A stretch of 29,333 bases of DNA from an uncultured Bacteroides sp. (GCA_900556845.1 USQO01000020.1:1-29333); one strand, 5' to 3'. Numbered from the stretch's first letter, positions 17,293 through 25,956 are shown. Made by a program: numbers and translations. Notes: generated by a model not told the origin, from the sequence alone.

Positions 17293-17329
17293 AAAAGCTG
17301 CCTCCACGCAAGTCGGGGCAGCTTTTTTT
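17293..17329 (+). terminator. Intrinsic terminator after the DUF4838 gene
   Basis: AAAAGCTGCC (17293-17302) pairs with GGCAGCTTTT (17317-17326), and the T-run reaches 17329. The stem is ten pairs with a 14-base loop. It separates this gene from the FAD dehydrogenase unit. Confidence 0.92.
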
Positions 17330-17353
17330 GCATATATATCCACAAGGATTTTC

Positions 17354-17361
17354 TATCTTTG
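17354..17361 (+). promoter_or_regulatory. -7 element of the FAD dehydrogenase promoter
   Basis: TATCTTTG followed by C is a full consensus match. A TTTG at 17327-17330 lies 23 bp upstream, a little longer than the usual 19-21 bp, and overlaps the preceding terminator. The predicted start is near 17368, giving a leader of about 20 bases to the ATG at 17388. Confidence 0.6.
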
Positions 17362-17387
17362 CACAGATAACACTAAGACTAACATTT

Positions 17388-19040
17388 ATGATCAGCGAAT
17401 ACCAACTACGCGTTCTGCCAGAACAGGCCGCCAACGAACAAACTCTGAAACGTTACATCAGCAAAGAAAAAGGAATGGACATACGTACCATCTACGGTTT
17501 GCGTATTCTCAAAAAAAGTATCGATGCACGCCAGCGCACCATCTTTGTGAATGTCAAAGTAAGGGTTTACATCAACGAGCAGCCTCAGGAAGAAGAATTT
17601 ACTACGACTGTCTATAACAACGTCGAAGGTAAGCAGCCTGTCATTGTAGTTGGTGCCGGTCCGGGAGGACTCTTTGCGGCATTAAAGCTGATAGAATTAG
17701 GATTCCGTCCCATCGTTGTAGAACGGGGAAAGAATGTTCGCGACCGCAAGTTAGATTTAGCCAAAATCAGCAAAGACCATAAAGTCAACCCAGAATCGAA
17801 TTACAGCTTCGGAGAAGGTGGTGCCGGTGCCTACTCCGACGGCAAGCTTTACACACGAAGCAAGAAAAGAGGAAATGTAGACAAGATTCTGAATGTATTT
17901 TGTCAGCACGGTGCCAGTACTTCCATTCTGGTAGATGCCCATCCGCATATCGGAACAGACAAGCTGCCGCGTGTTATCGAGAACATGCGCAATACCATTC
18001 TGCAGTGCGGCGGTGAGGTACATTTTGAAACCCGGATGGATGCGCTGATTCTGGAAAACAATAAAGTGTGCGGTATCGAAACCCAAAATGGCAAGGTTTT
18101 CCACGGTCCTGTGATTCTGGCCACCGGACATTCTGCCCGCGATGTATACCGTTGGCTGTATGCTCATGGAGTACAGATGGAAGCAAAAGGCATTGCTGTG
18201 GGAGTACGTCTGGAACACCCATCGAAATTGATAGACCAGATTCAGTACCACAATAAAGAAGGACGCGGTAAATATTTACCGGCAGCCGAATACAGTTTCG
18301 TACAACAGGTCGAGGGTCGTGGTGTATACAGTTTCTGTATGTGTCCCGGCGGCTTTGTAGTTCCTGCAGCCAGCGGTCCGCACCAGTTGGTCGTAAACGG
18401 AATGAGCCCCAGTAACCGTGGCACCCAATGGAGTAACTCGGGAATGGTAGTAGAAATACGTCCGGAGGATTTGCTGAATCCGGCTCTCCAGCCCGAAGCA
18501 GGCGAAGCATATCCTGATTCAGCTGAATCAGAAACAGAAGCCTTGATACAAGCTTCCGGCAAGATGAGTGAAGGCAACATACACATCCTGGCCATGATGC
18601 GTTTTCAGGAAAAAATGGAACAGGCATGCTGGCTGCAGGGTAACATGAGGCAGACGGCACCTTCGCAGAGAATGGTCGACTTTACCCGGAAAAAGTTGAG
18701 CTTCGACCTCCCGGACAGTTCATACAGTCCCGGTCTCATCTCGTCTCCTTTGCACTTTTGGATGCCTTCGTTCATCAGCGAAAGACTGAGCAAGGGATTC
18801 CAGCTCTTCGGAAAAAGTTCGCATGGCTTCCTCACCAACGAAGCAGTCCTTATTGCAACAGAAACCCGTACCTCTGCTCCCGTAAGAATCGTACGTGACA
18901 ACGAAACCTTGCAGCATGTCACAATCGAGGGACTTTTCCCCTGCGGTGAAGGTGCCGGCTATGCAGGCGGCATTGTCTCGGCCGGTGTCGATGGAGAAAG
19001 ATGCGCCGAAGCTGCTGCAGCTTATTTACAACGTATTTAA
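17388..19040 (+). CDS. FAD-dependent dehydrogenase (COG2509 type)
   Basis: A 550-residue predicted flavoprotein. An N-terminal region of about 80 residues, which carries the YGLRILKKSIDARQRTIFV segment, precedes a dinucleotide-binding fold starting at about residue 84 (PVIVVGAGPGGLFAALKLIE, then VVERG). The second flavin-contact region is PVILATGHSARDVY, and the C-terminus carries FPCGEGAGYAGGIVSAGVDG, typical of this large oxidoreductase group. The substrate is unknown. The ATG at 17388 follows a consensus -7 element; an in-frame ATG at 17328 lies upstream of that promoter and is rejected. The LuxR-type gene begins 12 bp after its stop, so the two are probably co-transcribed. Confidence 0.88.
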   Translation: MISEYQLRVLPEQAANEQTLKRYISKEKGMDIRTIYGLRILKKSIDARQRTIFVNVKVRVYINEQPQEEEFTTTVYNNVEGKQPVIVVGAGPGGLFAALKLIELGFRPIVVERGKNVRDRKLDLAKISKDHKVNPESNYSFGEGGAGAYSDGKLYTRSKKRGNVDKILNVFCQHGASTSILVDAHPHIGTDKLPRVIENMRNTILQCGGEVHFETRMDALILENNKVCGIETQNGKVFHGPVILATGHSARDVYRWLYAHGVQMEAKGIAVGVRLEHPSKLIDQIQYHNKEGRGKYLPAAEYSFVQQVEGRGVYSFCMCPGGFVVPAASGPHQLVVNGMSPSNRGTQWSNSGMVVEIRPEDLLNPALQPEAGEAYPDSAESETEALIQASGKMSEGNIHILAMMRFQEKMEQACWLQGNMRQTAPSQRMVDFTRKKLSFDLPDSSYSPGLISSPLHFWMPSFISERLSKGFQLFGKSSHGFLTNEAVLIATETRTSAPVRIVRDNETLQHVTIEGLFPCGEGAGYAGGIVSAGVDGERCAEAAAAYLQRI

Positions 19041-19052
19041 AGGCTTATTGAC

Positions 19053-19634
19053 ATGACTCCCGAAATTGCCATATTAGAAAAGAATACCTTGACAGCTTTA
19101 GGACTCCGCACCATTCTGGAGGAGCTGATTCCGGAAGCTGTCATCCGGACTTTTCCCTGTTTTGAGTCCCTGATAGACGATACACCGGACATGTATGCAC
19201 ATTATTTTGTTTCGGCACAAATCTATTTTGAACATTCTGCTTTTTTTCTGGAAAGAAGACCTAAAACCATTGTACTTTCCAGTGCAGAAACAGCCCAGCT
19301 GAACGGTGTGCCCACCCTGAACACCAGCCTTCCGCAAGATAAACTGATAAAGGCTTTCATGCGGATGCGACAATACGGACACGAGCAGACACACCATCCG
19401 GTAAAGACCATTCCTGCTGAAATGGAACGTGAGCTGTCGCCACGCGAAATAGAGGTACTGATACTGATAACCAAAGGACTTATCAACAAAGAAATAGCCG
19501 ACAAACTGAATATCAGTCTGACAACCGTTATTTCACACCGGAAGAAAATCACCGAGAAACTGGGTATCAAATCGGTTTCGGGACTGGCTATCTATGCCGT
19601 AATGCATGGCTACATCGAAGCTGACCGTGTATAA
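19053..19634 (+). CDS. LuxR-type regulator with degenerate receiver domain
   Basis: A 193-residue regulator. The C-terminal part (about 127-188) is a clear LuxR/NarL helix-turn-helix: ELSPREIEVLILITKGLINK, then EIADKLNISLTTVISHRKKI. The N-terminal 110 residues have the alternating hydrophobic pattern of a response-regulator receiver, but the strand that should end in the phosphate-accepting Asp reads YFVSAQIYFE (51-60) with no Asp, and the usual acidic pair near the N-terminus is also missing (EIAILEKNT). It is therefore probably not controlled by phosphorylation; ligand binding or protein contact is more likely. It lies 12 bp after the FAD dehydrogenase gene and 83 bp before a TonB-dependent receptor, a likely target. 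No sensor kinase is nearby. Confidence 0.88.
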   Translation: MTPEIAILEKNTLTALGLRTILEELIPEAVIRTFPCFESLIDDTPDMYAHYFVSAQIYFEHSAFFLERRPKTIVLSSAETAQLNGVPTLNTSLPQDKLIKAFMRMRQYGHEQTHHPVKTIPAEMERELSPREIEVLILITKGLINKEIADKLNISLTTVISHRKKITEKLGIKSVSGLAIYAVMHGYIEADRV

Positions 19635-19645
19635 AAATCACACAG

Positions 19646-19665
19646 AATCCTAATAAATGAGGATT
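19646..19665. promoter_or_regulatory. Inverted repeat overlapping the TonB receptor promoter
   Basis: AATCCT (19646-19651) and AGGATT (19660-19665) are perfect reverse complements with an 8-base spacer. The right arm overlaps the -33 element of the receptor promoter. There is no U-run after it, which argues against a terminator. It could be the binding site of the adjacent LuxR-type regulator or of an iron regulator; this is inferred from position only. Confidence 0.4.
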
Positions 19666-19694
19666 GCACGTTTATTCCGTTTGCTGTTACTTTG
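19663..19694 (+). promoter_or_regulatory. Probable promoter of the TonB-dependent receptor
   Basis: ATTG (19663-19666) and TTACTTTG (19687-19694) are separated by 20 bp. Each deviates from the TTTG / TAnnTTTG consensus by one base. Transcription would start near 19701, 17 bases before the ATG at 19718. Confidence 0.5.
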
Positions 19695-19717
19695 CAGGCG
19701 AATTACCAAATACATAA

Positions 19718-22099
19718 ATGAGAATGAAAAGACGTACAATCCTTACCCCACTGCTGGCTACCGTAGCAGGAAGTGCCTTGGCTTTTCCTACCGAAACAGC
19801 CAATATTACGCCCAAGGATACCACAAAGGTTATTGATATAGAAGAAGTAGTCATCATTGCTACTCCGAAAGAAAACAACCGCCTGAGACAGCAGCCCATC
19901 TCGGCAACATCACTGTCGCAGCACGAGATGCAGAGCAATGCCGTTACTTCGGTAAAATCACTGTCCAGTTTGGTTCCCAACCTGTTTATCCCTGATTACG
20001 GTTCAAAATTGACAACATCCGTATATGTACGCGGTATAGGTTCGCGCATCAATACTCCGGCAGTGGGACTGTATGTCGACAATATTCCGTTTATCGACAA
20101 GTCTGCTTTCGATTTCAATTATTCTGATATCGAGCGTATCGACGTAATGCGTGGTCCCCAAGGAACACTTTACGGACGCAACACAATGGGCGGACTGATA
20201 CGTGTCTTTACAAAATCCCCTTTCACATACCAAGGTACAGACCTGCGTCTGGGAGCTGCTACCTACAACGACTACAAGGCTTCTTTAACACACTATCACC
20301 GTGTTTCCGAAAAGTTTGCTTTCTCTACCGGCTTCTTTTACGAGCATGAAGGCGGATTTTTCAAGAATACCGCCCGCAACAATGAACGTATCGACAAAAG
20401 CGATGAATTCGGAGGAAGAGTCCGTGCCATCTATCTGCCCAATGAAAATCTGAAACTGGACTTCACGCTGAATTACGAATATACCAACCAGGGAGGCTAT
20501 CCCTATGAATATACCGGTGTAGTGAGCGGAGAAGAAGACCGGGCAGAACACATCGGTTCGGTTTCCTACAACAGTGCCAGCGGATACAAGCGTAACCTGA
20601 TTAACGGAGGTCTGAATCTCGAACATCAGGCCGACAATTTCATTCTGAGCAGTGTTACCGGATTCCAATATCTGTATGACCAGATGAATCTGGACCAGGA
20701 TTTCACAGAACGTGACATCTATACCATGATTCAGAAACAAAACTCCAAAACACTGAGTCAGGAAATTGTCTTCAAGTCGAAACCCGGCAGACGCTGGCAA
20801 TGGACAACCGGTGCCAGTGGCTTTTACCAGTGGCTCGGCACAGAAGCTCCTGTAACTTTCCAGCAGGACGGTGTAAAGGATATCATCGAAGGAAATGTAA
20901 ACGGCATCTTCCCTTCCGGAAACCCGGCAGCTCCAAGCCTGCACCTTACAGTAAACAATGCAATACTTCCTGTACCAGGAACATTTGATACTCCGGCACT
21001 GAACGGAGCCGTCTACCACCAGTCCACCATCAACGACATACTGATTGAAGGACTGTCGTTCACAGCAGGTCTGCGTCTGGATTATGAAAAGATTAAAATG
21101 GACTATAATTCAGGATGCGACATGAATTTCGATTTCAAGATGGCAATGGGAATGATGCAGATGGAAAGCAAGAACCTGCAGGCCGTAAGCTCATTTATAG
21201 GAAAAGAATCTACAGACTACTTGCAATTGCTTCCGAAGTTTACCTTGCAATATGCATGGAACAAGCAAAACAATGTCTATGCCACTGTAACCAAGGGATA
21301 CCGTTCGGGAGGATACAACATCCAGATGTTCTCCGACCTGATTCAAGGTTCATTGAGAAATGCAATGATTGACGCACTGGCTGCCGACCCTAAATTCGGA
21401 GCTTTTGCTTCCATGTTTGAGAAATTTAAGACAGAGCCTGCGTCTATACGTGATGCTGTGCTCTACAAGCCTGAATATTCATGGAACTATGAAGTAGGAA
21501 CCCACCTGACATTGTTCAACAGTAAGTTACAGGCCGATTTGGCTGCTTTCTACATGGATACCCACAACCAGCAGATTTCACGCTTTGCCCAAAGTGGCCT
21601 GGGACGTATCACCGTCAATGCAGGTAAGAGCCGTAGCCTGGGAGCCGAAGCCGCTATACGTGCACAAATTACAGATGCATTCAGTCTGAATGGAAACTAC
21701 GGATATACCTATGCCACCTTTACCGACTATGCAGTAAGTGAAACGGTGAACTACAACGGCAACTATGTTCCTTTTGTTCCGAAACACACGTTCAACGTAG
21801 GCGGACAGTATATCTTCAGCCTGAACAAAGGTGCCTGGCTGGACAACATTACGCTGAATGCTAATTATAAAGCAGCCGGAAGAATTTACTGGACCGAACA
21901 GAACAATGCAAGTCAGGCTCTTTACGGTACGTTAAACGGAAGAGTCAGCCTCAACAAAGGAAACGGACAGATTGCCTTCTGGGTAAACAATGCCTTGAAC
22001 AAAGATTATCAGGCTTTCTATTTTGAAACCATGAACCGCGGATTTGCCCAGCAAGGCAGACCGGTACAGGCTGGTATCGAAATCCGTTGCCGATTCTAA
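19718..22099 (+). CDS. TonB-dependent outer-membrane receptor (siderophore type)
   Basis: A 793-residue outer-membrane channel driven by TonB. It has a signal peptide ending near residue 22 (SALAFP), a TonB box-like segment DIEEVVIIATP at 40-50, and a plug domain with VYVRGIGSR, GLYVDNIPF and ERIDVMRGPQGTLYGRNTMGG. A long beta-barrel with alternating aromatic strands follows, ending in a terminal phenylalanine (EIRCRF) as expected for barrel insertion. It is of the FecA/FhuA-like class, without the N-terminal extension of SusC proteins and without a SusD partner. A Met-rich internal stretch (FKMAMGMMQM) is unusual. The substrate is probably a metal chelate or another small ligand, but this cannot be decided from sequence. 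Regulation by the upstream LuxR-type protein is inferred from position. Confidence 0.9.
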   Translation: MRMKRRTILTPLLATVAGSALAFPTETANITPKDTTKVIDIEEVVIIATPKENNRLRQQPISATSLSQHEMQSNAVTSVKSLSSLVPNLFIPDYGSKLTTSVYVRGIGSRINTPAVGLYVDNIPFIDKSAFDFNYSDIERIDVMRGPQGTLYGRNTMGGLIRVFTKSPFTYQGTDLRLGAATYNDYKASLTHYHRVSEKFAFSTGFFYEHEGGFFKNTARNNERIDKSDEFGGRVRAIYLPNENLKLDFTLNYEYTNQGGYPYEYTGVVSGEEDRAEHIGSVSYNSASGYKRNLINGGLNLEHQADNFILSSVTGFQYLYDQMNLDQDFTERDIYTMIQKQNSKTLSQEIVFKSKPGRRWQWTTGASGFYQWLGTEAPVTFQQDGVKDIIEGNVNGIFPSGNPAAPSLHLTVNNAILPVPGTFDTPALNGAVYHQSTINDILIEGLSFTAGLRLDYEKIKMDYNSGCDMNFDFKMAMGMMQMESKNLQAVSSFIGKESTDYLQLLPKFTLQYAWNKQNNVYATVTKGYRSGGYNIQMFSDLIQGSLRNAMIDALAADPKFGAFASMFEKFKTEPASIRDAVLYKPEYSWNYEVGTHLTLFNSKLQADLAAFYMDTHNQQISRFAQSGLGRITVNAGKSRSLGAEAAIRAQITDAFSLNGNYGYTYATFTDYAVSETVNYNGNYVPFVPKHTFNVGGQYIFSLNKGAWLDNITLNANYKAAGRIYWTEQNNASQALYGTLNGRVSLNKGNGQIAFWVNNALNKDYQAFYFETMNRGFAQQGRPVQAGIEIRCRF

Positions 22100-22137
22100 A
22101 CTCAGAGAAGATCAGTTTTTATTTTTCATATAAAAAT

Positions 22138-22188
22138 CCCCTTTACCGCTTGCTTTATTCATGTCGGGCAACGGTAAAAGGGGGTTTT
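22138..22188. terminator. Bidirectional terminator between convergent genes
   Basis: CCCCTTTACCG (22138-22148) pairs with CGGTAAAAGGGGG (22172-22184) with one bulged base. TTTT follows on the plus strand and ATTTTTAT on the minus strand. It lies between the TonB receptor and the converging zinc-ribbon gene. Confidence 0.85.
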
Positions 22189-23160
22189 CTATTTATTTAG
22201 AGTTCCGCAATGCGGACATCTGCCTTTATGTCTTAGTTTGGCTCCACAGGCTCCGCATACATACAGGTATCTGCCGGAAAAAAAGAACCAGTAGATACAA
22301 ACTGCTGTATAAAGCAAACAGCAGAAAACAGCCAGTATACACCAAACGCTTGTGAAGAAAGTATACAGGAAAATACAGAACGAACCCAAGCCCAACAGAT
22401 AGTACACAACCACCTTGAAAGTAGCCTGATTCAGCAAATCATCCACAGTCGCTATGGAGAAAAGGAAAATCAGCCAAACACACCCGATAAATCCTCCCAA
22501 CAGCCCAAAATGTCCGAAAGGATTGATGGAAGGATGGAAATAGTAGCGTTCCCATATATCCGGATAGTATGTCTGCAATACATTATATAAAGTAGCCGCT
22601 ATAACCAACAGCCACGACAGCCATACAGACAGCGATTTATCCACATAATGGAAACCCTTCAACAGTATTTTCCGTTTCACCACCGCACGCAGCAGCGACA
22701 AAAAGAAAAAGAATCCCAGAATCAGTATGAACGGCACGGTGCGCGAATGGCTGAACCAGTGAATGCATTGCGAAACCGGGTCGACAGGCACTACAGCTTC
22801 CAGCAATTTATCCTTTTGCAGCCACCCTATCGTTTCCTGGTCGCGGGCAACCTTCACCCATATCGAATCGGCAGAGCCGGAAAAAGCGACCGACAAATCG
22901 GCCGTCACCAACAAATCACCTTTCTTCACGACAACCGAATCATTAAAAGGATATTGCAGCAACCAGAGTGAATCTGCCAGTACCAGAAAGTTATCATTCA
23001 GAGAAAACGATACATGAAAATTTTCGTAAACAGAATCGGCTACAGCCTTCTCCTCTATCTGCCTGATACGTTCTGCATCATTGTCTCCTCCATACCTGTA
23101 ACAAGCAGTAACTGCACACAGGCACAGCAACAGAACTGCCAACTGCCGGAACAACTTCAT
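22189..23160 (-). CDS. Membrane lipoprotein with C-terminal zinc ribbon, function unknown
   Basis: A 323-residue protein I cannot assign to a function. The N-terminus is a lipoprotein signal (AVTAC, lipid Cys at 20). Residues about 30-135 form a soluble region, probably extracytoplasmic, whose end (IWVKVARDQETIGWLQKDKL) resembles a bacterial SH3 domain. Five hydrophobic segments follow, and the protein ends with a zinc ribbon (CGACGAKLRHKGRCPHCG, two CxxC pairs). An anchored periplasmic N-terminus plus five membrane passes would place the zinc ribbon in the cytoplasm. The ATG at 23160 starts the signal peptide directly; a GTG two codons upstream is possible. It is the last gene of the metA - U32 - zinc-ribbon operon, about 9 bp after the U32 stop. 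Confidence 0.8.
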   Translation of the reverse strand: MKLFRQLAVLLLCLCAVTACYRYGGDNDAERIRQIEEKAVADSVYENFHVSFSLNDNFLVLADSLWLLQYPFNDSVVVKKGDLLVTADLSVAFSGSADSIWVKVARDQETIGWLQKDKLLEAVVPVDPVSQCIHWFSHSRTVPFILILGFFFFLSLLRAVVKRKILLKGFHYVDKSLSVWLSWLLVIAATLYNVLQTYYPDIWERYYFHPSINPFGHFGLLGGFIGCVWLIFLFSIATVDDLLNQATFKVVVYYLLGLGSFCIFLYTFFTSVWCILAVFCCLLYTAVCIYWFFFSGRYLYVCGACGAKLRHKGRCPHCGTLNK

Positions 23161-23169
23161 AAGCACATT

Positions 23170-25002
23170 TTATTCTTCTACCGCCAACACCTTCATCTGA
23201 CAGTTCTTGCAATCAAACTGCAACTGGAATTTACGGCCGTCTCCACTTACCAGATAATAGGGTTCTTTGAAAGTAGAACGTACCTTATGATGAACAGGAC
23301 ACCAGCCCATGCTGTAGCGCAAGCAATGCTTGCAAAACATCAGAACAGCCTGCTGCGGAGCTTCCTTTTCAAAAGCAGGTGCAATGCGCCCTACCCCATG
23401 TGTACGATAAAACGAAAAAGCTTCCCGATTCATCACGTTGCCCAGATACGTAAGCTCTTTGGCAGGAAAGGCATGAGCAGTTTCCTTCATCAGCACCCGT
23501 TCATACGGATAATTCATTGTGCGGGCTTCGAACAGTTTGTCAATAGCCTGTCTGCGCATCTCGGCAACCTCGGAAGACGGAATAAACCAGTTGTCCGACA
23601 AATTGATGTCGATGCGTTCTGCATCGAACGGCGTATTGCCCAACTTGCCCAACTGTTTCTTCAGATTTTCTTCCTGAGGCGAACGTGCCGGCTCTTTCTG
23701 ACGGGGAAAAGCAAGACTGATGCGTACATCATCTTCATCGGCAACAGAAAGTGTAAAGCCGAACTCATTCTCGGCAAGCTCCATGGAAATACGGATTTTC
23801 CGCTCAGCCGATTTTTTCTGCATCACCCGTTCAAACTCCTGGTCAAAATTCCGGTAAAGTCGGGTCTTGGGACGAATACGAGGCATTTCCTGCGGATACA
23901 GCTTGTTGTTCTCCACCCGGTTTACGCGAAATCCCTGCAAGCGTCCCTGCTCGTCCAGATAGCAAAGGCCATCGCCATTGCTGAAAGGTTTGACACCAGC
24001 TACGGTCAGGTAATTGCCACGGATTTCTTTCACCGTACCCATTTCTTCGCCCAGCGATTTAGGCGTATTGAAAGAAAAAATCTCCGCATTGCGTCCACGT
24101 ACAAAATAGTCTGTAAAACCACGGCTGAAGCTTTTGTCCAACTGAGGCGTAAACGACAATGTTACCTGACCTGAAGAAGCCCGGCGATATTCTTTCCGGC
24201 GTTTGAATATAGCATCCAGACGCTGTCTGTAGTAAGCCGTCACATTTTTCACATACGACACATCCTTCAGGCGCCCCTCTATCTTCAGCGAGGTAGCACC
24301 GGCATCCAGCAAGACTTCCAGGTTATTGCTCTGGTTCATGTCTTTCAAAGACAAAAGATGTTTGTTCTTTGCTATGACCTTCCCCTCGGCATCAACCATA
24401 TCAAAAGCAAGTCGGCAGAACTGTGCACACTCTCCACGGTTGGCACTCCGGCCGTAACAAGCCTGGCTCACGTAACACTGACCGCTGTAGCTCACGCACA
24501 GGGCACCGTGCACAAAAACCTCCAGCGGCGTATCCGGACAAGCCTCATGAATCTTCTTAATCTCGTCCAAAGTCAGCTCGCGCGCCAAAACCACCTGACG
24601 GAATCCGGCCTGAGCCAGAAAGCGGACTTTCTCTGGTGTACGGTTATCCATCTGTGTACTTGCATGCAAAGGGATAGGCGGCAAGTTGAGACGGGTAATA
24701 CCCATATCCTGCACGATTAACGCATCTACCCCAACCCGGTACAAATCCCAGATCATGGCTTCCGTTTCTTTTAATTCCTCATCCCGCAGAATGGTATTCA
24801 CGGTCACATAGATACGAACCCGGTACAGATGGGCATACTTCACCAGCTCGGCAATATCTTCCAATGAATTGCCGGCCGCTGCGCGCGCTCCAAAACGCGG
24901 TGCACCAATATAGACAGCATCAGCGCCGTGGTTGACAGCTTCTATTCCGCACTCCAGATTCTTTGCCGGAGCTAACAGTTCTATTGCACGTTGTCTGATC
25001 AT
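23170..25002 (-). CDS. Peptidase U32 family protein (RlhA/YdcP-like)
   Basis: A 610-residue U32 family protein. The N-terminus ELLAPAKNLECGIEAVNHGADAV is the family start, and the cysteine-rich signature is at 169-196 (CVSYSGQCYVSQACYGRSAN, then RGECAQFC). A C-terminal extension carries further cysteine pairs (FCKHCLRYSMGWCPVH and FDCKNC) as in long members. Although named peptidases, characterised relatives of this size (E. coli RlhA/YdcP, about 650 residues) act in hydroxylation of a 23S rRNA cytidine, and shorter relatives hydroxylate tRNA uridine. An RNA-modifying role, possibly with an iron-sulfur cluster, is therefore more likely than proteolysis, but which RNA cannot be decided here. 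It begins 2 bp after the metA stop, so the genes are translationally close and co-transcribed. Confidence 0.88.
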   Translation of the reverse strand: MIRQRAIELLAPAKNLECGIEAVNHGADAVYIGAPRFGARAAAGNSLEDIAELVKYAHLYRVRIYVTVNTILRDEELKETEAMIWDLYRVGVDALIVQDMGITRLNLPPIPLHASTQMDNRTPEKVRFLAQAGFRQVVLARELTLDEIKKIHEACPDTPLEVFVHGALCVSYSGQCYVSQACYGRSANRGECAQFCRLAFDMVDAEGKVIAKNKHLLSLKDMNQSNNLEVLLDAGATSLKIEGRLKDVSYVKNVTAYYRQRLDAIFKRRKEYRRASSGQVTLSFTPQLDKSFSRGFTDYFVRGRNAEIFSFNTPKSLGEEMGTVKEIRGNYLTVAGVKPFSNGDGLCYLDEQGRLQGFRVNRVENNKLYPQEMPRIRPKTRLYRNFDQEFERVMQKKSAERKIRISMELAENEFGFTLSVADEDDVRISLAFPRQKEPARSPQEENLKKQLGKLGNTPFDAERIDINLSDNWFIPSSEVAEMRRQAIDKLFEARTMNYPYERVLMKETAHAFPAKELTYLGNVMNREAFSFYRTHGVGRIAPAFEKEAPQQAVLMFCKHCLRYSMGWCPVHHKVRSTFKEPYYLVSGDGRKFQLQFDCKNCQMKVLAVEE

Positions 25003-25004
25003 TC

Positions 25005-25928
25005 TTATTTAATCTGATTAATGTCGTATGGAGTTTCCTGATATACATAATAGTTCAGCCAGTTGGAGAAAAGCAGGTTGGCAACACTGCGCCAGCGAAC
25101 CAACGGGCCTTTATCGGGGTCGTTGTCACGATAATAATTTACAGGCATGTCGATAGGAAGACCTTTATCCAAATCGCGGCGGTATTCCGTATCCAGTGTA
25201 TAAGGCGAATACTCCGAATGGCCTGTCACATAGAATTCACGTCCGCCTCTGGCCATCACAATGTGTACGCCCGACTCTTCCGATTCGGAGATGACTGTCA
25301 GTTCGGGACACTTGTCAATATCCTCGCGCCGCACTTCGGTATGACGGCTATGCGGTACAAAAAAGACATCATCGAACCCTCTGAAAATAGGAAGTTTCTG
25401 CATTCCATCGCAAATGCGGTGCTCGAAAATACCAAACATTTTCTTATCCAGCGCATATTTCGGAATGCCGTAATGGTGATAAAGTCCTGCCTGTGCAGCC
25501 CAGCAAATATAAAATGTAGAAGTGACATGGGTACGGGTCCAGTTGAAAATCTCCTGAATCTCACTCCAATAATTTACTTCCTCGAATGCCAGATGCTCTA
25601 CAGGAGCCCCGGTTATAATCATTCCATCAAATTTTTCATCCCGCATCAGCTCAAAGTCACGATAGAAAGCCTTCATGTGCTCTATCGGGGTATTCTTCGA
25701 GGTATGACTTTTCAGTTTCATGAAACTGACTTCTATCTGCAAGGGAGAATTCGACAAAAGACGTATCAGGTCTGTTTCCGTCGTTATCTTCAGCGGCATC
25801 AGGTTCAAAACAACAATCTTCAGCGGACGGATATCCTGTGAAGAAGCCCGCGAGGTATCTATAACGAATATATTCTCCTCCTTTAATAAATCAATAGCAG
25901 GTAATTTATCGGGTAAATTTAATGGCAT
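25005..25928 (-). CDS. metA: Homoserine O-acyltransferase MetA, predicted acetyl-CoA specific
   Basis: A 307-residue cytoplasmic enzyme that activates homoserine by O-acylation, the first committed step of methionine synthesis. The catalytic cysteine C142 lies in TFYICWAAQAGLYHHYG, the histidine and glutamate of the triad are H237 and E239 in VTGHSEY, and the conserved K47 is present. At position 111, in TGAPVEHLAFEEVNYW, it has Glu where E. coli MetA has Gly. Work on the family showed that Glu111 (as in Bacillus cereus MetA) favours acetyl-CoA and Gly111 succinyl-CoA, so O-acetylhomoserine is the predicted product despite the usual name homoserine O-succinyltransferase. First gene of a three-gene minus-strand operon, with a consensus -7 element 29 bases before the ATG. 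Confidence 0.95.
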   Translation of the reverse strand: MPLNLPDKLPAIDLLKEENIFVIDTSRASSQDIRPLKIVVLNLMPLKITTETDLIRLLSNSPLQIEVSFMKLKSHTSKNTPIEHMKAFYRDFELMRDEKFDGMIITGAPVEHLAFEEVNYWSEIQEIFNWTRTHVTSTFYICWAAQAGLYHHYGIPKYALDKKMFGIFEHRICDGMQKLPIFRGFDDVFFVPHSRHTEVRREDIDKCPELTVISESEESGVHIVMARGGREFYVTGHSEYSPYTLDTEYRRDLDKGLPIDMPVNYYRDNDPDKGPLVRWRSVANLLFSNWLNYYVYQETPYDINQIK

Positions 25929-25956
25929 GTCTTTACTGTTTTATATTATTTGCCGG

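Noticed and set aside
17974..18660. 228-codon minus-strand frame
   Set aside because: It lies antisense inside the FAD dehydrogenase gene, whose flavin-binding motifs are clear; the antisense product is compositionally odd (rich in Arg, Pro, Ser).
23014..24174. 386-codon open frame on the plus strand
   Set aside because: It lies antisense over the U32 gene and part of the zinc-ribbon gene. Its product has no recognisable domain, and the minus-strand genes show clear family motifs.
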